Assembly: GCA_905480335.1 (NCBI GenBank)
Contig: CAJQPY010000005.1
Span: 62,001 to 126,000 of the forward strand
Direction: 5' to 3'
Length of the DNA: 64,000 bases
Source of the DNA: an uncultured Ilumatobacter sp.
GTDB lineage: Bacteria > Actinomycetota > Acidimicrobiia > Acidimicrobiales > Ilumatobacteraceae
In this document: one piece after another, positions 55,309-63,297 of the stretch
Position numbering within the stretch: position 1 is the first letter of the stretch
Layout of the letters: every line of letters starts with the position of its first letter
The notes under the pieces: generated by a model
What the model saw: the letters and a program-made list of their open reading frames with translations, nothing else
Told to the model about the DNA's origin: nothing
Databases searched by the model: none
Made by a program: the position numbers and the translations under genes

Positions 55309-55536
55309 TCAGGACTCCTGGGTGATCGTGATTGCGTATTCGGGGCAGTTAGACGCAGCGAGACGTGCCTTGTCGCGAAGCTCAGCAGGCACGTCGCCGT
55401 CTAGGATCAATACGGCTTGACCGTAGTCATCGACGTCAAAGAGCTCAGGTGCCAGGGCGTAACAGCGATTATGTCCCTGGCACTTTTCGGCGTCGAGGTA
55501 AATCTGCATCTGTGCTCCGTTAGTGGTTTGTGACAA
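55309..55536 (-). CDS. Ferredoxin (3Fe-4S type) for the adjacent P450
   Basis: Small electron-transfer protein of 75 residues. Its cysteine pattern, C-x5-C in CQGHNRC, then a single C in ASNCPEYA, is that of bacterial 3Fe-4S ferredoxins paired with P450s. The Cys that would complete a 4Fe-4S cluster is replaced by His in QGHNRC, as in many P450-associated ferredoxins. It ends one base before the P450 start on the same strand. A second start (MQIYLD, 10 codons in) is possible. It probably receives electrons from a ferredoxin reductase encoded elsewhere. Confidence 0.9.
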   Translation of the reverse strand: MSQTTNGAQMQIYLDAEKCQGHNRCYALAPELFDVDDYGQAVLILDGDVPAELRDKARLAASNCPEYAITITQES

Positions 55537-55555
55537 GGTTCGCCAGACTCAAGGT

Positions 55556-56293
55556 GTGCCTGACATTGGACGACAGTATTCGAACAGCGTTCCAATCTTG
55601 CTACTTCCACCGTCCGAAGGCAAGGCGGCTGGCGGGGCTTCGTGTAGTTGGGAGCCTAATTCGGGGACGTTCTCGACCTTGGCCGCCCGTCGCGTTGTGC
55701 TGACCGAGCGGCTTGGTGTGATCGGAGGTGGCTCGGAGAAGCTGCTCGGCGTCAAGGGCAGACACTTGGATCGGGCCCTTGCGTCGAACGTCTCGCTGGT
55801 CGGTGCTCCATCGCTGCCGGCATGGCGCCGCTACACCGGCGTCGTTTGGGATCATCTCGATCTCGCAACACTGGCGCCAGTCGAACGACGGCAGATCGTG
55901 GTCATCTCGGGGCTCCTTGGACTAGTCAGGGCAGACGATCCGGTGCCCGACTACCGGCTGAAGATGGGCGCAAGCCTCGCCCCGTTCGGCAAGCTCTCGA
56001 CATGGTGGCGCGAAGAACTCTCTGCAACCTTGAATCGCTATGCAGCCGAGCGTACTGCTCAGAAATCACGCGTTATCGTCGATCTGCTCCCAAAAGAACA
56101 TCGCGCTGCGTGGGTCCCGGACGGGCACGCCGACGTCATCTCGATCGAGTTCGTCGACCCCAGTGGACGACCCGGCGGCCACTTAGCCAAGGCGGCGAAG
56201 GGTGAACTCGCTCGGACGATTCTTACGGATGGCCTTATGGCGGTCGACCGGTGGCGACACGACCGCTTTGAGCTCTCGGTCACATCGACCTGA
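55556..56293 (+). CDS. yaaA: YaaA family protein (UPF0246, peroxide stress)
   Basis: YaaA proteins lessen oxidative DNA damage; E. coli YaaA is part of the OxyR response. The 245-residue protein has the family start LLLPPSEGKAAGG, the central VVISGLLGLVRADDPVPDYRLKMGASL, and the C-terminal GHLAKAAKGELARTI. It is close to the roughly 250 residues usual for the family. I take GTG 55556; the open frame begins 11 codons earlier. It is divergent from the ferredoxin gene with 19 bases between starts, so its promoter overlaps the cluster promoter. Confidence 0.85.
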   Translation: MPDIGRQYSNSVPILLLPPSEGKAAGGASCSWEPNSGTFSTLAARRVVLTERLGVIGGGSEKLLGVKGRHLDRALASNVSLVGAPSLPAWRRYTGVVWDHLDLATLAPVERRQIVVISGLLGLVRADDPVPDYRLKMGASLAPFGKLSTWWREELSATLNRYAAERTAQKSRVIVDLLPKEHRAAWVPDGHADVISIEFVDPSGRPGGHLAKAAKGELARTILTDGLMAVDRWRHDRFELSVTST

Positions 56294-56300
56294 ATCAATT

Positions 56301-57491
56301 TCAGATCTTCTCGATCCGCCTAGACGCAACAACAAAAAGGGCTGCTGCCGGCAAGGTAACAATCGCAGTGGCAGCACCAACGCTCAGGCTTGTGCCAGCA
56401 AGTGTGCCGACCACCGCAGGGGTCATGAGCAGGGCTAGGCGTGATCCGCCGGTGAGCGCACCCAAGCCTGCACCAGGACGCCCAGGGAACTTTGCAGCGT
56501 CGTCGTATAGTTTCGGGAATTGTGTCGCAACGCCGAGTCCGGCAACAACGAAAGCTCCAAGCACAAACCACCGGTTGGGCGCGAACGATAGGGCAACAAG
56601 CGCAAAGACCGTCATCGAGATCGCGATGTTGAAAACTCGGTGCGAGCCGAAGCGAACGATCACCCAATCGCCGCCGAAGCGACCCGACGTCATACCAATA
56701 GTAAATGCGACGTAGGCCATTCCTGCCGCACCCGCCGCTGCGCCGAAATCGTCGCTGAGCCTGAACGCGGCCCAATCGCTTGACGTCATCTCCATTGCAA
56801 TCGAGCATCCGCCGGCCAAACCAAGCAATGCAAGCGGGTACCGACGACCAGGTCGACCCGGGCGGGAGCTCAGATCAGCATCGTCGATACCTCCGTTGAC
56901 GAATTCGTCAGTGGTCAACAAACCCCGACCGACGAAAACCACGACGGCAAAGAACACCGCCGACGCGATCAGAAGATGGGTTCGTAGCGGCACGCCTGCT
57001 GCGGCCGCTTGTGCAGCAATGAGTCCACCTGCGACGGTGCCCAGGCTCCACAAACCATGGAGCCGGTTCATCACCGGAACGGCCCGGCGACCGCTGATCC
57101 AGGAGCCCTGGCTGTTCATCGCCGAATCGACAAGGACGTCCATTGACGACAGGCCCATCAGTGCGAGCAACAAGATGAGCGGCGTGGTCGCCAGTCCGAC
57201 TGCTGCAAGCGAGGCGACCAGCGTCAACGCACCACTTATCAGCACCCTCCGCGTTCCGAACCGTTCGATGAGACGGCCGACGGCAAGGCTGCCGAGCAGG
57301 CCCGCTGCGCTGCCGATCGCAAGCAGCGCGCCCAACGTGGCTGTCGAGATGTCGGCGCGGTCACGGATTGCAGGGAGACGGGGAACGAAAGATGCGACGA
57401 CGAGTCCGTTCACGAAGAATTGGGTGGCCACCGACAGGAGCGCGCGGTTGTCTCCAGGTTGCGGCCCGACCGGATTCGGCCGGTCAGTCAT
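56301..57491 (-). CDS. MFS transporter (YbjJ-like)
   Basis: Twelve-helix transporter of 396 residues. Characteristic sequence includes FFVNGLVVASFVPRLPAIRD at helix 1, the motif A variant VGRLIERFGTRRV, and VDSAMNSQG in the helix 4-5 loop, which typifies the YbjJ/fucose-permease-like group of uncertain substrate. ATG 57491 overlaps the methyltransferase stop (TGATG); a GTG one codon upstream is possible. It is last of the SDR-DNA methyltransferase-MFS operon and converges on yaaA, seven bases apart. Confidence 0.85.
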   Translation of the reverse strand: MTDRPNPVGPQPGDNRALLSVATQFFVNGLVVASFVPRLPAIRDRADISTATLGALLAIGSAAGLLGSLAVGRLIERFGTRRVLISGALTLVASLAAVGLATTPLILLLALMGLSSMDVLVDSAMNSQGSWISGRRAVPVMNRLHGLWSLGTVAGGLIAAQAAAAGVPLRTHLLIASAVFFAVVVFVGRGLLTTDEFVNGGIDDADLSSRPGRPGRRYPLALLGLAGGCSIAMEMTSSDWAAFRLSDDFGAAAGAAGMAYVAFTIGMTSGRFGGDWVIVRFGSHRVFNIAISMTVFALVALSFAPNRWFVLGAFVVAGLGVATQFPKLYDDAAKFPGRPGAGLGALTGGSRLALLMTPAVVGTLAGTSLSVGAATAIVTLPAAALFVVASRRIEKI

Positions 57492-58798
57492 CACGGCCCG
57501 TCGTGCAAGGCCGCGATGGCTGCGCTCAGACGCTCAGGGGCGTCGTCCAGCGTCAGATCGATCACAGCGGCAATCGGTTTGCCCTCTCCGGTCACGGTCG
57601 ACAGCGGTCCTCCCCGCACCGTGCCAGAGGTGAGCACGATCAACGATTCACCACTGTTCGCTTCGCGAAGGATCGCCGCCTTCGCCACTGTCTTCCAGAC
57701 TGTCTCGATCCTGCTCAATCCTGGCCGGGCCGGCGTATGCACGCCGCCGAACTCGAATAACTGCGTCACACCATCTGCGCGCGTTCCGCGCACGCTCACC
57801 TTGACGCCGGGCGCGATCCGGGCGTTATCGTCGAGCGAGTCGAACCCAGATTGCACGAGGAGTGCTCGGGCCATGTCTTTTACCGTGCGACGGTCAGGCA
57901 ATTCGACCGGAGCGAGTGACTCAATCCTTTCGCGTGCCTGGTGAACGTAGGCAGGTTCAGTGTCGTAGCCCACGAAGTGCCGACTGGTGCGCTTGGCGGC
58001 GACACCGGTGGTGCCTGAACCCATAAAGGGATCGAGGACTACGTCGCCGTCGTAGGTGAACAAATGCAGACAGCGCTCGACCAATGCGACCGGGAACGGG
58101 GCCGGATGTCCGACGCGAGTCGCCGACTCTGCAGGGATTTCCCAGACGTCAAGGGTCGCTTCCATGAACTCGTCGCCCGGGACCGTTGGTTCGCCGTCAT
58201 CGTCACGTCCTGTGCCGCCGCGCCCAACCCGGTCAAATCGACCCTTGCTCGCAATAATCAGTCGTTCGGTTGTATCGCGAAGCACAGGATTGGCAGGCGA
58301 CTGGTACGACCCCCACGCACAGGATCCACTCGCGCCGCGCTGCTTCTGCCAGACCACTTCACCTCGCAGCAGAAGACGGAGATCGTCCTGCAGGATCGCA
58401 GTAATATCGGCTGCGAGATTGCGGTACGGCTTGCGACCGAGATTAGCGACGTTCACCGCAATCCGACCCCCCGGCTCAAGGGTGCGGACGCACTCACGGA
58501 ACACATCGCGCAGCATTTCCAGATACTCAATGTAGTCAGCTGGGACGTGCCCCTCGCCAAGCGCGGTCTCATATTCCTTGCCGGCGAAGTAGGGCGGCGA
58601 TGTGACGACCAGTGCCACTGATGCGTCAGGGACGCAGGTCATGTTGCGAGCGTCTCCGAGATGAATGACATCGACTTCGCCTGGCGTGCCGAGCGTGTCG
58701 TCGTCGCTGATCTCGGGTGAAGCAAACCTTGCATAGAAGTCGGTGGCGTCGTGCGACTCGCGTTTGCCAGCACCGAACGCCGATGTGGAGGTACCCAT
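57491..58798 (-). CDS. DNA methyltransferase (N4-cytosine or N6-adenine, beta class) with extra C-terminal domain
   Basis: Transfers a methyl group to exocyclic N of cytosine or adenine in DNA. Motif IV TSPPY lies at residues 66-70 and motif I (DPFMGSGT) at about 257-263, which is the beta-class order; SPPY is commoner in N4-cytosine enzymes. The remaining region (about 305-435) is not part of the usual fold and carries GVKVSVRGTRADGV and VWKTVAKAAILREA. No separate restriction nuclease gene is next to it. ATG 58798 overlaps the SDR stop (TGATG). Base and site specificity are unknown. Confidence 0.88.
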   Translation of the reverse strand: MGTSTSAFGAGKRESHDATDFYARFASPEISDDDTLGTPGEVDVIHLGDARNMTCVPDASVALVVTSPPYFAGKEYETALGEGHVPADYIEYLEMLRDVFRECVRTLEPGGRIAVNVANLGRKPYRNLAADITAILQDDLRLLLRGEVVWQKQRGASGSCAWGSYQSPANPVLRDTTERLIIASKGRFDRVGRGGTGRDDDGEPTVPGDEFMEATLDVWEIPAESATRVGHPAPFPVALVERCLHLFTYDGDVVLDPFMGSGTTGVAAKRTSRHFVGYDTEPAYVHQARERIESLAPVELPDRRTVKDMARALLVQSGFDSLDDNARIAPGVKVSVRGTRADGVTQLFEFGGVHTPARPGLSRIETVWKTVAKAAILREANSGESLIVLTSGTVRGGPLSTVTGEGKPIAAVIDLTLDDAPERLSAAIAALHDGP

Positions 58799-59628
58799 CA
58801 GCTGGTTCCGATCATTGGCGGGTTCGTCTGGCTTGCTGCACGTTGCATCCGCTCGACCGGCTGCTGGCGCATGTCCTCGTGCGTGAGGATCCAGAACTGG
58901 CCGCTGTCCACGGCTGCGACGAATTGGTCAGCTACGTCGCCGGCGGGGATGCCATCTTCCACACCCGACGTGAGCATCTCTCCCACCAAATCACCGATCG
59001 GCGAGTCGACTCTGTCGGGTTCCTTCTCCATCAGATCGGTCTTCACGAAGCCCGGGCACAGGACACTGACACCGATCGGGGACTTGGTTGCACCGAGTTC
59101 AAGGAACAGGCCCTCGCTGATTGCGACAACGGCGTGCTTCGTCGCGTTGTACGGAGCTGCACCGGGCAGCCCCATCAGACCAGCCATTGAGGCGGTGTTG
59201 ACGATGTGCCCGCACCGCTGTTCGGTCATGATCGGAAGGAAGGCCCGGATCCCGTGGACGACGCCGTACAGATTGATATCGATCACGCGATCCCACAGCC
59301 CGAGTGGACCGCCCCAGGCATCACCGAGGCCGGCAATCCCTGCGTTGTTGAAGAGCAGATGCGCGCCGCCGAACCGCTCTAGCGTCGTTTCAGCAAGCGC
59401 CGTCACCGAGTCACTCGAGGCAGTATCGCAGATCACTCCTGCTACCTCGCCACCGGCTTCGGTAATCCGCGACTCGACGTCACGGAGCTTCGCCTCATCG
59501 ACATCGGCAAGCACTACTCGCATCCCGCGAGCCAGTAGATGCTCGGAAACCGCAAGCCCGATGCCACTGGCTCCGCCCGTGATGACGGCGACATTGCCGC
59601 GCGTGAGCACGGTGTTGGTCGGAGACAT
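58798..59628 (-). CDS. Short-chain dehydrogenase/reductase
   Basis: NAD(P)-dependent oxidoreductase of 276 residues. Cofactor motif TGGASGIGLA and the NNAG of LLFNNAGIAG are present, as are the catalytic Ser (NTASMAG) and the YNATK pair. Asp following the second strand (VVLADVDEAK) favours NAD(H). ATG 59628 (MSPTNT) is chosen because the SDR fold starts there; the open frame extends to 59706. It heads an operon with the DNA methyltransferase and an MFS gene and is divergent from the GH3 gene, with a palindrome in between. Confidence 0.9.
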   Translation of the reverse strand: MSPTNTVLTRGNVAVITGGASGIGLAVSEHLLARGMRVVLADVDEAKLRDVESRITEAGGEVAGVICDTASSDSVTALAETTLERFGGAHLLFNNAGIAGLGDAWGGPLGLWDRVIDINLYGVVHGIRAFLPIMTEQRCGHIVNTASMAGLMGLPGAAPYNATKHAVVAISEGLFLELGATKSPIGVSVLCPGFVKTDLMEKEPDRVDSPIGDLVGEMLTSGVEDGIPAGDVADQFVAAVDSGQFWILTHEDMRQQPVERMQRAASQTNPPMIGTS

Positions 59629-59666
59629 GAGCGACAATCTTGGCAAACTTCGCGCGATGAGTGGTT

Positions 59667-59691
59667 GATGTCGCGCGAACAGCGCGACATC
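59667..59691. repeat. 10-bp palindrome between SDR and GH3 genes
   Basis: GATGTCGCGC and GCGCGACATC flank the centre GAACA. It lies between the divergent starts at 59628 and 59773, a typical operator position. The 17 bases 59671-59687 match the palindrome core at 11077-11093 with one mismatch. Confidence 0.55.
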
Positions 59692-59772
59692 TATCGCAGC
59701 ACCCACGACACGACGAGTTCACCGAACTGCGCGGGCCCGGCTGCAACGAGCCGAACATGACACACTTTTGGG

Positions 59773-62319
59773 GTGATCGACATCGACGCTGCGCTCTCGG
59801 CTCTAACCCTCGACGACAAGTGCCGGCTCGTAGCCGGCAAGACCAACTGGCGCACTAAGGCGTTCCCGCAGGCGGGTATTCCGCAGTTGAAGATGTCGGA
59901 CGGGCCCACCGGCCTGCGCGGCGAGGGCCACGGCAGTTCCGGGACTCCCGGTGTCGCCGTTCCGGCCGGCATCGCACTCGGTGCAAGTTGGGACCCCAAA
60001 CTGCTCGCCGAGATCGGGGATCTCCTCGGGCTCGAGGCACGCCGAAAGCGCTCCCACGTGCTGCTCGGACCGACTATAAACTTGCATCGCACTCCACTTG
60101 GCGGGCGAACGTTCGAGTGCTACAGCGAGGACCCTGAGCTTTCCGGAGCGCTAGCTGTCTCCTACGTGCGCGCCGTCCAGTCACACGATGTTGCGGTCAC
60201 CGTCAAGCACTTCGTGTGCAACGACACCGAAATCGACCGGATGACGGTGAACGTCGAAGTTGACGAACGATCGCTCCGCGAGCTTTATCTTCGGCCATTC
60301 GAGCGAGCAGTGAAGCAAGGCGGCGCATGGGGGATCATGAGCTCGTACAACCGAGTTGCCGGTGAACACTCTGCTGAGAACGTTCGGCTGCTGACCGACA
60401 TCCTGCGCACCGAATGGGGCTTCGATGGCTTCGTAGTATCCGACTGGTTCGGCGCACACGAACCAGTCGGCGCAGCAAACGCCGGACTCACGCTCGAGAT
60501 GCCCGCCCCAGTTCGGGTCTACGGCCGCCGTCTCGCCGAAGCCGTCGAAGCCGGCCACGTAACGGAGGAGACCGTCGACGGGCTCGTCAAGGATCTGCTC
60601 ACAGTGATGAATCGCACAAAAGCAGACCTACGCAGCTGCGACGAGCCCGAGGAATCGCTCGATGATCCGGCCGAACGAGCGCTGACCCGGCGGGCTGCGA
60701 TCGCCGGCACGGTGTTGCTCCGTAACGCTGTCGTTCCATCACTCGGCCGTCGAACACTCCCGATGTCGCTCGGAGACATCGGGTCGGTTGCCGTCGTCGG
60801 ACCGAATGCTGTCATCGACCGATCGATGGGTGGCGGGTCCGCGAGCCTGACCCCCTTCGCCCACCGCACACTACTTGACGCGATTACCGACCGACTCGCC
60901 GCTCGGAGCCCATCGACCAGTGTCAGCTATGACCCAGGTGTGCGCATCGACCGCCTCACACCGATCGTACGGCGAGGGCAGCTGCGGACGCCTGTGGGTG
61001 AGCCCGGGTTGCGGCTCGAGTACGTCAACGGTCTGAACTGGGATGCACCGGCCGTCGGCGACGCAACTGCGACCACATCGATGATTAGATTCTTCGGCAC
61101 GACACCCGACGGAATCGATGCGGCGAGTTTCAGTGCTCGAGTCACAGGTTCATTTGTCCCCGAGATCGACGGACCGCACACGATCGGTGTGGTCTCAACC
61201 GGCCCGGTGACAATGACCGCCACCACCAACGACGGGACGCCAACAGTCGTGGTCGATGACCCCGACATGCTGTTACCTCGCACGAGGGAATTCTTCGGCT
61301 ACGGCAGCGAGGAGGGCACGGCGGTTGTCGATGCCATCGCTGGCCAGCCGATCGAGTTCATGGTCAAGTGGACGGCAGCAGCCCGGAACGGCTTTGAAGC
61401 GCTGCGAATCGGGGTGCGCCCACCCGACCCCGCCGACCTGTTCGAACAAGCGATCACCTCGGCAGCCGGCGCTGACGTCGCCATCGTGGTTGTCGGCACA
61501 AATGACGAATGGGAAACCGAGGGATTCGATCGCGAGACAATGCATCTGCCTGGTCGCCAGGATGAACTCGTCGAGGCGGTCAGTGCGACGAACCCGAACA
61601 CAATCGTCGTCGTCAACGCCGGATCTCCGGTCACGATGGACTGGGCGGCCGACGGCCACCCGACGCCGGCCCCCGCCGTGGTGACGTCGTTCTTCGCGGG
61701 CCAGGAACAAGCCGAGGCGATGGTTGACGTGCTGCTCGGTGATGCCGACGCCGGCGGGCGACTCCCGATCACGTATCCCGCGCGTCTCGAAGACCACCCG
61801 GCAATCGACAACCACATTCCGGATCATTCAGGCAACGGACCTCCCGTTCAGCGCTACGAAGAGGGGCTGTTCATCGGACATCGCCACTACGAGCGGGCCG
61901 GCGTTGCGCCTCGTTTCTGGTTCGGCCACGGCCTTAGCTACGGCACTGCGACATGGGGTTCCGTCGACATCTCGACCCGAAGGTGCCGACGATCCGCCCT
62001 CACCGAGCACCCAGTTATGGTTGACGTGCCACTCCACAACGATGGTCCAAGTCCCGCAACGGTGGTAGTTCAGGCATACATCGTCCCGATCGCGCCGCCG
62101 GTCGAACGACCGACTCGCGAGCTGAAGGCGTGGGCCAAGACCGTCGTGACCCCCGGTTCGTCAACCGTCGTTCAACTCGCCCTCGGGCCTGCTGCCTTCC
62201 ACCATTGGGACGAATCCGCCAACGACTGGACGATCGCACCGGGCGACTACAACATCGTGATCGCCCACTCCTCGGCACCCGATGCCGAGCACACTCGCAC
62301 ACGCATAACTCTCATCTAA
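59773..62319 (+). CDS. Glycoside hydrolase family 3 protein with PA14 insert
   Basis: Beta-glucosidase-type enzyme of 848 residues, cytoplasmic as no signal peptide is seen. The N-terminal barrel domain has MSDGPTGLRG, VKHFVCNDTE and the nucleophile Asp in VVSDWFGAH (near residue 224). A second alpha/beta domain is interrupted by a PA14-like module (about 415-545) that usually restricts or extends the sugar-binding cleft. The rest includes GTNDEWETEGFDR with a likely acid/base Glu, SFFAGQEQAEA, and a C-terminal fibronectin-III-like domain (FGHGLSYGTATW onward). Start GTG 59773. The gene next door is a ruined GH13 gene. Confidence 0.92.
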   Translation: MIDIDAALSALTLDDKCRLVAGKTNWRTKAFPQAGIPQLKMSDGPTGLRGEGHGSSGTPGVAVPAGIALGASWDPKLLAEIGDLLGLEARRKRSHVLLGPTINLHRTPLGGRTFECYSEDPELSGALAVSYVRAVQSHDVAVTVKHFVCNDTEIDRMTVNVEVDERSLRELYLRPFERAVKQGGAWGIMSSYNRVAGEHSAENVRLLTDILRTEWGFDGFVVSDWFGAHEPVGAANAGLTLEMPAPVRVYGRRLAEAVEAGHVTEETVDGLVKDLLTVMNRTKADLRSCDEPEESLDDPAERALTRRAAIAGTVLLRNAVVPSLGRRTLPMSLGDIGSVAVVGPNAVIDRSMGGGSASLTPFAHRTLLDAITDRLAARSPSTSVSYDPGVRIDRLTPIVRRGQLRTPVGEPGLRLEYVNGLNWDAPAVGDATATTSMIRFFGTTPDGIDAASFSARVTGSFVPEIDGPHTIGVVSTGPVTMTATTNDGTPTVVVDDPDMLLPRTREFFGYGSEEGTAVVDAIAGQPIEFMVKWTAAARNGFEALRIGVRPPDPADLFEQAITSAAGADVAIVVVGTNDEWETEGFDRETMHLPGRQDELVEAVSATNPNTIVVVNAGSPVTMDWAADGHPTPAPAVVTSFFAGQEQAEAMVDVLLGDADAGGRLPITYPARLEDHPAIDNHIPDHSGNGPPVQRYEEGLFIGHRHYERAGVAPRFWFGHGLSYGTATWGSVDISTRRCRRSALTEHPVMVDVPLHNDGPSPATVVVQAYIVPIAPPVERPTRELKAWAKTVVTPGSSTVVQLALGPAAFHHWDESANDWTIAPGDYNIVIAHSSAPDAEHTRTRITLI

Positions 62320-62402
62320 TTTTCCAAGACCCCGCACGAAGAAATCACGTCGCCGCTCACATTGGCGCGATGCAACCGCAGCACTGACGGCGCGAGGCCG
62401 TT

Positions 62403-63180
62403 GTGTATCGGGTCCACGTCCGGTCGTTCGTCGACATGAACGGAGACGAAGTCGGCGATCTCGAGGGCATCCGCTCACGAATTTGCCGCTTGGCGACGCT
62501 CGGCGTCGACGCCCTGTGGCTAAATACCTTTTACCCGTCACTACGACCTATCCAGGCACCGTGACCAACAACGCGCTCGAATCAAGCGTCGCGAGCATCG
62601 ACACTGCGGTCGGGCTCCGTCGATCCCGGGCCATAGACACCCTGGCGCTGGCCATGCCGGGCACGCTGTACCCGTGCATGAGCGAAGAGCTTGAGCAGCC
62701 CGAGTACCTAGACATCCCAGTCGACCGCTGAGAAGATCCGGTATTCATCCGGACCGAAAGTCAGCAGATCGGGCGCGACCGATGTGGTATCCCAATTCCG
62801 TGGACGGACGATCCGTCCACCTCGTTCAGATTTTCAAGCCTCAAGGACAGCGCATCGGCGCCACAACCGTGGCTCTCCAAGCCCGACTGGTGAGGAACCA
62901 TGGCCGTCGATGAACTCGACGAAGACGACAGATCTATCCTTGAGTTGTGTCGAGAAGTCATCACGGCTCGTTGCGAGTTCGCTGTGCTGCAATGGCTCGC
63001 CGGCGCAGTGATTTAACTCGGCGACAGGCTCCTCGCCATCCGCTGCGCAGATCTCGTGGCCATCACAAACATGACTGCAGCACCGATCGCACACGATCTT
63101 GACGGTGTCGTCCGGACTCACCGGACGGCTGTCGCGTTGGTTCTCGCTGTAGGTGGCGGCTGCGTCAACAATCTGGGCAA
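62403..63180 (+). pseudogene. Decayed GH13 alpha-glucosidase gene
   Basis: Fragments of a GH13 (oligo-1,6-glucosidase/alpha-glucosidase) protein lie in order. 62403-62564 encodes the start of the barrel (VHVRSFVDMNGDEVGDLEG; LATLGVDALWLNTFYPS) and ends at TGA. A frame change and a large internal deletion bring in LRRSRAIDTLALAMPGTLYP with SEELEQPEYLDIPVDR, then TGA at 62729, EDPVFIR and GIPIPWTDDPST, another TGA (after KPDW), RSILELCREVITARCEF, TAA at 63013, and RLLAIRCADLVAITNMTAAPIA, which matches the last domain. At least four in-frame stops and the missing middle show a dead gene. It follows the GH3 gene directly. Confidence 0.75.
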
Positions 63181-63297
63181 GCTAGGCCGCCTTATGGAGA
63201 TTATTTTCGGCCCAATGCTTTAGGACAACCACGCGTTCGCTTTCCGGCACGCCTTCGCCGCAGCGCTCATGATCACGGCGCTCGTCGAGATGCTCCA

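Noticed and set aside
62729-62731. In-frame TGA codons in the GH13 remnant considered as selenocysteine
   Set aside because: They do not align with a conserved Cys of GH13 enzymes, several occur, and a TAA and deletion accompany them, so this is decay.
62834-63121. Minus-strand ORF of 95 codons with four cysteines (CDRCCSHVCDGHEIC)
   Set aside because: It lies exactly antisense to the last part of the decayed GH13 gene, whose plus-strand reading matches the family's C-terminal domain; the cysteines are likely chance.
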